From an uncultured Blautia sp. (GTDB taxonomy: Bacteria > Bacillota > Clostridia > Lachnospirales > Lachnospiraceae), in contig CAKRVL010000014.1 of NCBI GenBank assembly GCA_934408705.1, forward strand, positions 1-41,983: DNA of 41,983 nt. The letters run 5' to 3'. This document shows, piece after piece, positions 8,981 to 16,970 of the stretch. The first letter of the stretch is position 1, and each line of letters starts with the position of its first letter. The position numbers and the translations under genes are program-made. Under the pieces are notes generated by a model. The model saw only the letters and a list, made by a program, of their open reading frames with translations. It made no database searches and was not told the DNA's origin.

Positions 8981-10123
8981 TCATTTACCAAAAACTTCGC
9001 CAATGGATTGTTCAAAGCTTTTTGGACTAAATAATTTCAAATATACATTTCTCGAATTATTAGACATTTTCTGAAAAATATTCCCAGACATATTTTCTAC
9101 AATAAAATTAACATTTTTAAAAATCTCTCCAACTGATAGTATATTAATTCCACATTCATACATATTAATAATTTCCGCAGTATCACCCTTAATATTATTT
9201 ATTATAGGCATTCCATAATGAAAATATTCTAACGATTTCATGGTTGCCCCTACATATACTGTTGGCTTCATAATATTTAATGCCAAATGGCATTGTCTAA
9301 AAATATCTGCTTTTCTTTTTTCATCATATACAATTCCATAAGATATTGTTTTTATATTATTTTCATTGCATAATTTTAATAATTGATTTAATTTCTCACC
9401 TTCACCAATGATATGTAACTCAGTTTGAACCAATTGCGAAGAACATTTTAAAATTTCTATAATAAAGTCAATATCAATTAAATTATTTATAGACCCAAGA
9501 TATATATACCTTAATACACTATCAACCTTAACTATTTTGCTTTTCTTAAAAGAATCATCCTTACTTAAATATATAGTTTTACCAACCATATTGCTATGAT
9601 TAGTAATATATTTTTTAAATAAATTACACTCAAAAACGACATAATCTGCTGAATTAATATTTCTATTTCGTATTTGACTCCATATTTGCATGATAGGCAT
9701 TAAAATTTTTTTCATGCAGATACTTAATGGTAAAGACTCAGGCCATAAATCTTCAATTTCATAAATAAGATATACTTTATGATTCTTTTTAAATTTTTTT
9801 AAAAAATAAAACATAAAGTTTGGAGGAGTAATTGCATATATAGTACTTGGTTGAACTTTCATGCAATACTCATACATCTTTTTTGAAAAAATATAATGTG
9901 AAATAATACGCTTAATAGATAGATTAGATTTGTATTCAGGTACATCTAATTGAATTACTGAATTTTTTTCTATATAATATTTGTTCTTTTTTCTATGGTC
10001 AAAATTACTTGACAATATTGTGCAATCATATCCATTTTTTTCCAAGTATTTTTCTAAATATTTTATGCGTATATTATAATCATAATTATAAAATGCAGTT
10101 ATAATTAAAATTTTGTTGTTCAT
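8981..10123 (-). CDS. Glycosyltransferase, GT-B (family 4-like)
   Basis: A 380-residue protein with an N-terminal Rossmann-like half (KILIITAFYNYDYNIRIKYL, YEIEDLWPESLPL) and a C-terminal half containing YLGSINNLIDIDFIIEIL, HIIGEGEKL and MKSLEYFHYGMPII. The second half matches the donor-binding domain of GT4 enzymes in the WcaI/WbuB group; EDLWPESLPL resembles the D-W-P-E segment of that group. It starts only 3 bp after the priming transferase, so it probably adds the second sugar. Very AT-rich. Specificity unknown. Confidence 0.75.
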   Translation of the reverse strand: MNNKILIITAFYNYDYNIRIKYLEKYLEKNGYDCTILSSNFDHRKKNKYYIEKNSVIQLDVPEYKSNLSIKRIISHYIFSKKMYEYCMKVQPSTIYAITPPNFMFYFLKKFKKNHKVYLIYEIEDLWPESLPLSICMKKILMPIMQIWSQIRNRNINSADYVVFECNLFKKYITNHSNMVGKTIYLSKDDSFKKSKIVKVDSVLRYIYLGSINNLIDIDFIIEILKCSSQLVQTELHIIGEGEKLNQLLKLCNENNIKTISYGIVYDEKRKADIFRQCHLALNIMKPTVYVGATMKSLEYFHYGMPIINNIKGDTAEIINMYECGINILSVGEIFKNVNFIVENMSGNIFQKMSNNSRNVYLKLFSPKSFEQSIGEVFGK

Positions 10124-10126
10124 ATT

Positions 10127-10810
10127 TTACCTCCAAACAGCAAAAACAGTTCTTATCATCACAGAAATATCGTTTAATAAAGAAAAATTTCTTATACTCC
10201 TTAAATTATATTTCATTTTTTCTGGTAAAATAGCATTAATATACACTTCATCTATATTTTCTGCCCGATCTAATAACTTAGCTTCATCTTTATATTGAAT
10301 ACTGGCTTCACTTGTAATTCCAGCCGGCAAAAGTAATGTTGCTCTATATTCTGGTTTATACTGTTCAACATATTTTACTGCTTCTGGTCTTGTCCCTACA
10401 AAACTCATATTCCCAGATAAAATGTCTAATACCTGAGGCAATTCATCTAGCCTGTATTTTCTAAGTTTCTTACCTATTTTCGTAATCCTATTATCATTCT
10501 CAATGGTTACAGCAGTTCCAATTTTATCCGCATTTACCACCATTGTACGAAATTTATGTATTTTAAACCGCTTCCCATAAGTCGTGATACGCTCCTGACG
10601 ATAAAATACAGGTCCTTTAGAGTCAATTTTAATAGCAACAGCTATTATACACATCGGAATTGATAAAATAACAAGCAATATTAAACTTACAAATAAATCA
10701 AATACTTTCTTAAAAAATAAACTAATTATTCTTTTTTTTAATACTTCATAATATGGCCTAACTTCATCTACTCTCATAAATTCAGGAATTTTATTCCACA
10801 CTCTAAACAA
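10127..10810 (-). CDS. Priming undecaprenyl-phosphate sugar-1-phosphate transferase (PglC/WcaJ-type)
   Basis: A 227-residue bacterial sugar transferase that starts repeat-unit assembly by placing a sugar-phosphate on undecaprenyl phosphate. A hydrophobic re-entrant helix spans about residues 35-60, followed by GPVFYRQERI, KFRTM (86-90), the catalytic Asp-Glu in YRLDELPQ (122-123) and VGTRPE (138-143). It is the short, catalytic-only form. Translation appears to start at a TTG at 10810, with AAGGTGG about 7 nt upstream; no ATG fits. The donor may be the UDP-amino-dideoxy sugar made by the dehydratase/aminotransferase pair, but that is inference. Confidence 0.88.
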   Translation of the reverse strand: MFRVWNKIPEFMRVDEVRPYYEVLKKRIISLFFKKVFDLFVSLILLVILSIPMCIIAVAIKIDSKGPVFYRQERITTYGKRFKIHKFRTMVVNADKIGTAVTIENDNRITKIGKKLRKYRLDELPQVLDILSGNMSFVGTRPEAVKYVEQYKPEYRATLLLPAGITSEASIQYKDEAKLLDRAENIDEVYINAILPEKMKYNLRSIRNFSLLNDISVMIRTVFAVWR

Positions 10811-10959
10811 TTTTTACCACCTTTTTTCTAATCCAATATACAAAAAACATATAAAAATATTAACCTACGCCCCAACTGATTACATCCAAACACTCTTTTT
10901 TACTAATCAAATGATTTTTTATTAATAAGTATTAGCATCAATATGCACATACTAAGATT
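10811..10959. other. AT-rich spacer at the compositional boundary of the operon
   Basis: About 150 bp without a gene between the aminotransferase and the priming transferase, the largest gap inside the operon. To the left (3.7-10.8 kb) the genes are extremely AT-rich; to the right (10.96-16.7 kb) the precursor genes are less so. I see short poly-A/T tracts but no convincing promoter or terminator. It may be the junction where serotype-specific genes were exchanged. Confidence 0.4.
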
Positions 10960-12234
10960 TTATAATATGCTTTTTACTATGTTGCTATAGTGTTTAATTA
11001 CATATTTAATATCTTCATCACTAAGTTTTGTATGAAGCGGCAATGTAATCAGATTTTCATAATAACTATATGCATTTGGAAAATCCTTAATACTCCAACC
11101 AATTTCTTTATATGCCGTCATCATAGGCAAAGGTTTATAATGAACATTTGTACTAATTCCACACTCAGCTAATTTTATAATAATCTCTCTACGTTCTTCA
11201 TCCTTAATTCCTGGAATTCGCGTTAAATATAGATGGTTAGAAGACTGAAAATCACGTCCATGATGAATTAAATGTTTTACCCCTAGATCATCACACATAA
11301 CATCATACATCTCAACAATCTCGCCTCTACGCTTGAGCATTTTCGGATATCTGTCCAACTGTTTTAAACCAATTGCGGCCATAATATCCGTCATATTACA
11401 CTTATACCAAGGTCCAATAATATCGTATTCCCACGCACCAAGCTGAGTTTTTGCTAACGCATCTTTACTCTGACCATGAAGAGAAAACAATTGATATTGA
11501 TGATAGATTTCCTCGTTATCAATACCGTCAATATCGCGCCAGGTACTTGCTCCACCTTCTGCAGTAGTAAAATTCTTAACAGCATGAAAAGAAAAATCTG
11601 TGAAATCTGCAATTTCTCCCGCCATTTTTCCTTTTCTACTAGCACCAAGAGCATGCGCACAATCTGCCATCACGAGAACTCTACCTATTTTTTGCTGAAT
11701 TCTTGCGCCAAGACTTTCTCCCACTTTTGCTCTAAATAGATTTCTCTTACTTTCAACTACTTCATATATTTTATCGTAATTACAAATAATGCCACCAAGG
11801 TCAACTGCAACAATGGCTTTAGTTTTCTCAGTAATCACTTCTGCAACCTTTGTATAATCCATTTCTGTACTATCAGGCTGACTGTCTATAAAAATCACCT
11901 TTGCACCACAATGAATTGCAGCACTTGCACTTGCAGTATATGTATACGCAGGAACAATTACCTCATCCCCTTCACCAATTCCACATATACGAAAATTCAG
12001 TTCTTCTGCAGCAGTTGCTGAATTCAAACAAACAACTCTACTTGTATGACAATAATCAGCCAATCTCTTCTCTAATGCCTTTACTCTCGGTCCAGTAGTA
12101 ATCCACCCAGAGCGAAGAGCTTCCGCAACCTCTGCAATTTCAAGCTCAGAAATATCAGGTGGACTAAACGGAATATTTCTCTTTATCAAATCATTTTCTC
12201 TTTTTTTATTTTTAATTATATTTTCACTCGACAT
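10960..12234 (-). CDS. DegT/DnrJ/EryC1 family PLP-dependent sugar aminotransferase
   Basis: A 424-residue fold-type I aminotransferase acting on nucleotide keto-sugars. It has the N-terminal IPFSPPDISELE...GWITTGP motif, the PLP-phosphate segment NSATAAEEL (71-79), Asp191 in ADCAHALGA and the PLP lysine Lys220 in FSFHAVKNFTTAEGG. Together with the 4,6-dehydratase of this operon it could make a UDP-4-amino-4,6-dideoxyhexose, as in the PglF/PglE pair. The start at 12234 is set by AAAGGAGAA 8 nt upstream; the frame is open to 12327 but that would overlap ugd with no ribosome site. An insert around residues 155-185 is larger than in PglE. Confidence 0.88.
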   Translation of the reverse strand: MSSENIIKNKKRENDLIKRNIPFSPPDISELEIAEVAEALRSGWITTGPRVKALEKRLADYCHTSRVVCLNSATAAEELNFRICGIGEGDEVIVPAYTYTASASAAIHCGAKVIFIDSQPDSTEMDYTKVAEVITEKTKAIVAVDLGGIICNYDKIYEVVESKRNLFRAKVGESLGARIQQKIGRVLVMADCAHALGASRKGKMAGEIADFTDFSFHAVKNFTTAEGGASTWRDIDGIDNEEIYHQYQLFSLHGQSKDALAKTQLGAWEYDIIGPWYKCNMTDIMAAIGLKQLDRYPKMLKRRGEIVEMYDVMCDDLGVKHLIHHGRDFQSSNHLYLTRIPGIKDEERREIIIKLAECGISTNVHYKPLPMMTAYKEIGWSIKDFPNAYSYYENLITLPLHTKLSDEDIKYVIKHYSNIVKSIL

Positions 12235-12277
12235 TATAATTTTCTCCTTTTGAAAATTTCTCTCATGGGCACTTATA

Positions 12278-13507
12278 CTAATCTCGCCCGTAAAGATCCC
12301 TTGTGTAGACCTTATCTCTAACATCATCTAAACAACAATCATATCGATTAGCAATAATCGACTGACTCATTGTTTTAAATTTCTCCAAATCATTCACTAC
12401 TTTACTTCCAAAGAATGTATCTCCATCTTCCAAAGTGGGCTCGTAAATAATAACAGTGGCACCTTTTGCCTTAATACGTTTCATGACGCCCTGGATACTG
12501 CTTTGACGGAAGTTGTCGGAATTACTCTTCATTGTCAATCGATACACACCGACAATAACTTCTCCTTCTTTTCCCTTATTCCAGGCATCATTTGCTTCAT
12601 ATCCACCAGCAAGTTCCAGTACACGATCTGCAATAAAATCCTTTCTAGTTCGATTGCTCTCTACTATAGCAGACATCATGTTCTGCGGTACATCCGCATA
12701 ATTTGCCAAAAGCTGTTTCGTATCTTTTGGTAAGCAATATCCGCCATATCCAAAGGATGGATTGTTATAATGGGTTCCAATTCTTGGATCCAGACAAACT
12801 CCATTTATAATGTCCTGTGTATTCAACCCTTTCATCTCAGCATAAGTATCCAACTCATTGAAATAGGATACTCTGAGAGCAAGATATGTATTAGCAAATA
12901 ACTTTACGGCTTCTGCTTCTGTAAATCCCATAAAGAGTGTATCAATATTCGCTTTAATAGCACCTTCCTGAAGCAGCCCAGCAAAAATCTCTGCCTTTTC
13001 ACGAGTACGCTCATCGCAGCTTACAATGATTCTACTTGGATACAGGTTATCATACAAAGCCTTCGATTCCCTGAGAAACTCCGGACTAAATATGATCTTA
13101 TCTGTGTTATATTTTTTTCTAACAGACTCCGTATATCCTACAGGAATCGTGCTCTTAATGACCATAGTAGCATTAGGATTTACCTGCAACACAAGCTCAA
13201 TGACAGCTTCTACAGCAGATGTATCAAAGAAATTCTTCTTGCTATCGTAATTAGTCGGCGCAGCAATAATAACAAATTCAGCATCTTTATATGCATCTGC
13301 ACCATCCAACGTTGCAGTAAGATTCAACTCTTTTTCCGCTAAATACTTTTCAATATAATCATCCTGAATAGGGCTTTTTCTATGGTTCAGCATATCTACC
13401 TTATCAGGAATAATATCAACTGCTGTTACCTGATTTTTCTGTGCAAGTAAAACAGCTAAAGATAGTCCTACATAACCAGTTCCTGCTACTGCAATTTTTC
13501 TATTCAT
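12278..13507 (-). CDS. ugd: UDP-glucose 6-dehydrogenase
   Basis: Oxidises UDP-glucose to UDP-glucuronate with NAD. The 409-residue protein has the N-terminal dinucleotide fold ([10 protein letters not shown], residues 7-16), the central KSTIPVG and SPEFLRE motifs and the catalytic cysteine Cys258 in [14 protein letters not shown]. It resembles the shorter, [16 protein letters not shown] type common in Firmicutes capsule loci. It lies 14 bp after the 4-epimerase that would use its product, so the operon can supply UDP-GlcA and UDP-GalA. Confidence 0.94.
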   Translation of the reverse strand: MNRKIAVAGTGYVGLSLAVLLAQKNQVTAVDIIPDKVDMLNHRKSPIQDDYIEKYLAEKELNLTATLDGADAYKDAEFVIIAAPTNYDSKKNFFDTSAVEAVIELVLQVNPNATMVIKSTIPVGYTESVRKKYNTDKIIFSPEFLRESKALYDNLYPSRIIVSCDERTREKAEIFAGLLQEGAIKANIDTLFMGFTEAEAVKLFANTYLALRVSYFNELDTYAEMKGLNTQDIINGVCLDPRIGTHYNNPSFGYGGYCLPKDTKQLLANYADVPQNMMSAIVESNRTRKDFIADRVLELAGGYEANDAWNKGKEGEVIVGVYRLTMKSNSDNFRQSSIQGVMKRIKAKGATVIIYEPTLEDGDTFFGSKVVNDLEKFKTMSQSIIANRYDCCLDDVRDKVYTRDLYGRD

Positions 13508-13521
13508 GTCACATCTCCATC

Positions 13522-14592
13522 TTATATTGCATAAAATTCTTTATACCACTGTGCAAACCTTCTAAGTCCATCTCTAAGTGGCGTACTTGGTTTAAATCCA
13601 TAATCTCTTTCCAATGGTTCTGTATCTGCATATGTAACTGGTACATCGCCAGGCTGCATCGGAACTAATTTTTTATGATTTTCAAAATCGTAATCTTCAG
13701 GAAGTACTCCAGCCTGAATCAATTCCTGCTGTAAGATATCTACAAAGTCCAAGAGATTTTCCGGATTCTGATTTCCAATGTTATATACTGCATATGGTGG
13801 AATTGGTAAGCCGTCCTCGCCATTCTTTCTCTCAGGTGCTCCCTGCATAACTCGTTTTACACCCTCAACTATATCATCCACATAAGTAAAATCTCGTTTG
13901 CAGTTTCCGTAGTTAAAGATCTGAATAGTCTCGCCTTTTAATAATTTGTTTGTAAATCCAAAATAAGCCATATCCGGTCTTCCTGCCGGTCCATATACTG
14001 TAAAGAATCGAAGACCGGTTGACGGAATGTTGTACAATTTACTATAAGAATGAGCCATCAGTTCATTGCTTTTTTTCGTAGCTGCATATAAACTTACAGG
14101 ATTGTCAACTTTATCCTCGGTACTATATGGAACTTTTTTATTGGTACCATACACAGAAGAACTAGAGGCATAAACCAGATGTTCTACCCCTGTTGCTCCA
14201 TGATCATAGCTGTGTCTGCAAGCTTCCAAAATATTATAAAATCCGATCAGGTTTGACTGAATATAGGCATCTGGATTTGTAATACTGTATCGTACACCAG
14301 CCTGCGCAGCCAGATTCACTACTACTGCTGGTTTATACTTCTCAAAGATTTCATCAACTGTCGCTTTATCAGAAATGTCACCTTTCACAAAGCTCCACTG
14401 CTCATTTAATTTCTCAATTTCTTTTAGTCTCCATTCTTTAATGGATACATCATAGTAATTATTTAAATTATCAATACCAACAATCTTGATGTCTTTAATT
14501 GTCTTAAAAAGCTCAATTACTAAATTGGAACCAATAAATCCTGCTGCTCCTGTTACAAGAACTGTTTTTCCTGTTAAATCAATTTTTTGCAT
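13522..14592 (-). CDS. NAD-dependent epimerase, probably UDP-glucuronate 4-epimerase
   Basis: A 356-residue extended short-chain dehydrogenase. The glycine-rich NAD motif GAAGFIG is at residues 15-21, the serine-rich active-site strand SSSSVYG near 143-149, and the catalytic Tyr169-x3-Lys173 in YAATK. The segments [26 protein letters not shown] and [14 protein letters not shown] are characteristic of UDP-GlcA 4-epimerases (CapI/GAE). Its product would be UDP-galacturonate. The start at 14592 is supported by GGGAGAG 6 nt upstream; a TTG at 14607 in the same frame overlaps that site and is unlikely. Next to ugd, which makes its substrate. Confidence 0.9.
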   Translation of the reverse strand: MQKIDLTGKTVLVTGAAGFIGSNLVIELFKTIKDIKIVGIDNLNNYYDVSIKEWRLKEIEKLNEQWSFVKGDISDKATVDEIFEKYKPAVVVNLAAQAGVRYSITNPDAYIQSNLIGFYNILEACRHSYDHGATGVEHLVYASSSSVYGTNKKVPYSTEDKVDNPVSLYAATKKSNELMAHSYSKLYNIPSTGLRFFTVYGPAGRPDMAYFGFTNKLLKGETIQIFNYGNCKRDFTYVDDIVEGVKRVMQGAPERKNGEDGLPIPPYAVYNIGNQNPENLLDFVDILQQELIQAGVLPEDYDFENHKKLVPMQPGDVPVTYADTEPLERDYGFKPSTPLRDGLRRFAQWYKEFYAI

Positions 14593-14622
14593 CTTTTTCT
14601 CTCCCAAACTTCAAAGTTGCTT

Positions 14623-16698
14623 TTATTTATTCACTGCTTTTTCAAACAACTTCTTATATGTCTCCCCATGCAGCTTCAAATCATCCTTCGCAGCATGATA
14701 AGTCGTCACAATCTCTCCCACATATCTTCTGATATCCGGATCATTTCCATAAGCCACAACAGCCAATTCTTCCATCTGTTTCAGGAATTCATCTGTATCA
14801 AAGGGAATCGGCTTTCCAATATGAATCAGATCATTATCCGTCTTCGTCAGCCCTTCCTCTGCCATCAGCTTCTCTTCATAAAGCTTCTCCCCAGGTCTCA
14901 GCCCGGTATATTCCACTTTAATATCCACATCCGGTGTCAGCCCTGACATCTTGATCAGGTTTCTTGCCAGTGTGTCGATTTTCACCGGTGCTCCCATATC
15001 CAGAACGAAGATTTCTCCGCCTTTGGCATAGGTTCCAGCCTGAAGCACCAGACTTACCGCCTCCGGAATAGTCATAAAGTAACGGATAATATCCGGATGG
15101 GTAACCGTTACCGGACCGCCTTTTGCAATCTGCTTCTTAAACAGCGGAATAACAGATCCATTACTTCCCAGCACATTTCCGAAACGCACTGCCACAAATT
15201 CAGTCCTGTATTTTCTCTCACCATTTGCCTCTGGATTTTCACAAGTCGCTGCCACCTGGGCAAGGGCTTCTTCACTATCCTCATAATGACTTCCCAGCAG
15301 TGGGAGTAAATCTTCTCTTCCTGTTCTGCTGATCTTATCCATGGTCTGGATAACCATTTCGCAGAGGCGCTTGCTGGCACCCATAATATTAGTGGGGTTA
15401 ACTGCCTTGTCAGTGCTGATCAGCACGAAGCGCTGGCAGCCATTTTTCAAAGCTGCATGAGCTGTTTTATAGGTTCCCATTACATTGTTCTTGATTGCTT
15501 CACATGGGCTTGTCTCCATAAGCGGTACATGCTTATGGGCAGCTGCATGATAAACAATGTCTGGCTTGTATGTTTCAAATACATCATTAATCTTTCTGGT
15601 ATCACGCACGGAACCGATCAGTACTACCAGATCCAGATGTGGATATTTGGAGCGAAGCTCCTGTTCAATGTCGTAGGCATTGTTCTCATAGACATCGAAG
15701 ATCACCAGTCGTTTCGGAGCGTGGGCTGCGATCTGACGGCAAAGCTCACTTCCGATGGAACCGCCACCACCAGTTACCAGAATGGTTTTTCCACTGATGT
15801 AGCGGAAAATCTCGTCCATATTTACCTTAATAGGATCTCTTCCAAGAAGGTCTTCCACTGCTACATCTTTCATTTTGCTAAGAGACACTTCTCCGGTAAC
15901 GAACTGATACACACCTGGAAGAATCTTCATTTCACATTTTGTTTCTTTACAGATATTTAAGATGTCTCTCTTCTCTGCTGCACTTGCACTTGGAATAGCT
16001 ACCAGGATCTGGTCGATCTTATATTTCTGTGCATTCAGAAGAATATCATCACGGCCTCCTACGATCGGCACGCTCTCCATGTAACGTCCCCATTTGTTAG
16101 GATTATCGTCGATGATACAGCACACCTTGCCCTTTGGCTCTTTGGCGCGTTCAATGTCACGCATAATGATCTGTCCGGCCTGTCCTGCACCAATAAGCAT
16201 AATGCGATGAAGAGGTCCTTCCTCTTCTTTTTGCTTACGTGTTCTTTCCAGAAGCACAAATCTGTAGGAAAAACGAATTCCCACAGTGAGGCAGAACTGA
16301 ATGATGACTCCAAAGAGATAATAGGACATTGGCATCAGTCTGAAGGTAAAGGTGATTCCAATAATCTGGAATAAAAATGTGATCACCGTAGCCAGACCGA
16401 CTCTGATGAGCTCGCTGTAGCTTGCGAAGCGCCACACGCTGTTATAGAGACGCAGTGCCCAGAACACTAAAATGGAGAATATTGTATACCAAGGTGCAAA
16501 TTTCAGATAGGTAGACAGATATTCTCCGGGAATTGCTGAATATGTACAATCAAAACGGAACCACAAACCCAGAAAGTATGCGGCATTTACAGCTATTACG
16601 TCATAGATGATCAGGTAAAGTGAAATTACCTGCCAATGCTCTAGTTTTCTTTTTTTGCGTTCTGTTTTTTTATTGTGTGTTGTCATTTCCTTAATCAT
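14623..16698 (-). CDS. Membrane-bound nucleoside-diphosphate-sugar 4,6-dehydratase (PglF/WbpM/CapD type)
   Basis: A 691-residue protein of the PglF/WbpM class that converts UDP-GlcNAc to a 4-keto-6-deoxy sugar. The N-terminus has four or five membrane helices (about 22-150), then a Rossmann-like domain (IMLIGAGQAGQI, 166-177), then the catalytic extended SDR domain from about 300 with VTGGGGSIG (308-316), STDKAVNP (428-435) and MGASK (439-443). Met in place of the usual catalytic Tyr is the family hallmark. It is the first biosynthetic gene of the operon. Starts at 16698 or 16686 are both possible; at 16686 AAGGAA touches the ATG, so I prefer 16698 with AGGGG about 12 nt upstream. Confidence 0.92.
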   Translation of the reverse strand: MIKEMTTHNKKTERKKRKLEHWQVISLYLIIYDVIAVNAAYFLGLWFRFDCTYSAIPGEYLSTYLKFAPWYTIFSILVFWALRLYNSVWRFASYSELIRVGLATVITFLFQIIGITFTFRLMPMSYYLFGVIIQFCLTVGIRFSYRFVLLERTRKQKEEEGPLHRIMLIGAGQAGQIIMRDIERAKEPKGKVCCIIDDNPNKWGRYMESVPIVGGRDDILLNAQKYKIDQILVAIPSASAAEKRDILNICKETKCEMKILPGVYQFVTGEVSLSKMKDVAVEDLLGRDPIKVNMDEIFRYISGKTILVTGGGGSIGSELCRQIAAHAPKRLVIFDVYENNAYDIEQELRSKYPHLDLVVLIGSVRDTRKINDVFETYKPDIVYHAAAHKHVPLMETSPCEAIKNNVMGTYKTAHAALKNGCQRFVLISTDKAVNPTNIMGASKRLCEMVIQTMDKISRTGREDLLPLLGSHYEDSEEALAQVAATCENPEANGERKYRTEFVAVRFGNVLGSNGSVIPLFKKQIAKGGPVTVTHPDIIRYFMTIPEAVSLVLQAGTYAKGGEIFVLDMGAPVKIDTLARNLIKMSGLTPDVDIKVEYTGLRPGEKLYEEKLMAEEGLTKTDNDLIHIGKPIPFDTDEFLKQMEELAVVAYGNDPDIRRYVGEIVTTYHAAKDDLKLHGETYKKLFEKAVNK

Positions 16699-16970
16699 AC
16701 GGTCAGAGTTACCCCTGCCGCTCTTTCTCCTCCCATTTCTTTTATAACTTGGACCACTTACCAGAAAGTATTACTGTTCACTATGTGACCGGTAATCTGC
16801 TCTGGTGCTTCGGCGACTCCCGTGATATCTTGGGGAAGTCCGGAACCCGCGCCGGCGGTGGTCAGCCGAAAAATCTGCGTCAATGGCGCAGATTCTTTTC
16901 CCGGTTGCCCGGCTCTATAGATAAGAGCATTCGTAATGCTGCTTATTATCTTTGGTGCTTGCATTTATTT
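16699..16970 (-). ncRNA. Structured, GC-rich leader RNA ahead of the polysaccharide operon (possible guide-RNA scaffold)
   Basis: 272 bp between the TnpB-like gene and the dehydratase, far more GC-rich than the operon and full of complementary arms on the minus-strand transcript. Seen: a hairpin at 16918-16947 (ATAAG-C-AGCATT, loop ACG, AATGCT-CTTAT); a CCGG-GCAA-CCGG GNRA hairpin at 16901-16912; a terminator at 16869-16894; a longer-range AGCCG/CGGCT pair (16910-16914 with 16864-16868) that excludes the GNRA hairpin; a GACTTCCC/GGGAGTC helix (16833-16840 with 16815-16821); and a closing stem GACCAC/GTGGTC (16858-16863 with 16752-16757). It is either an attenuation/antitermination leader, the RNA partner of the TnpB-like protein, which in that family lies at the 3' end of the gene, or both. 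No known RNA family recognised. Confidence 0.55.
16869..16894 (-). terminator. Intrinsic terminator inside the operon leader
   Basis: On the minus-strand transcript AATCTGCG, a 7-nt loop CCATTGA and CGCAGATT make a perfect 8-bp stem, running into a stretch of five Ts (16873-16869). It lies between the TnpB-like gene and the first polysaccharide gene, so transcripts from the TnpB-like gene need to pass or suppress it to reach the operon. The Ts are then followed by CGGCT, part of an alternative pairing. Confidence 0.6.

Noticed and set aside
16760..16950. Short matches in the leader (CAGTAATAC, GCATTACGAA) to the recombination site
   Set aside because: Only 7-9 bases each with gaps; expected by chance and lacking the full arm-spacer-arm core, so not called as extra recombination sites or a guide match.
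16758..16964. A 68-codon frame in the leader between the TnpB-like gene and the capsule genes
   Set aside because: No ribosome site, atypical composition and a position inside a hairpin-rich region; better explained as structured RNA.
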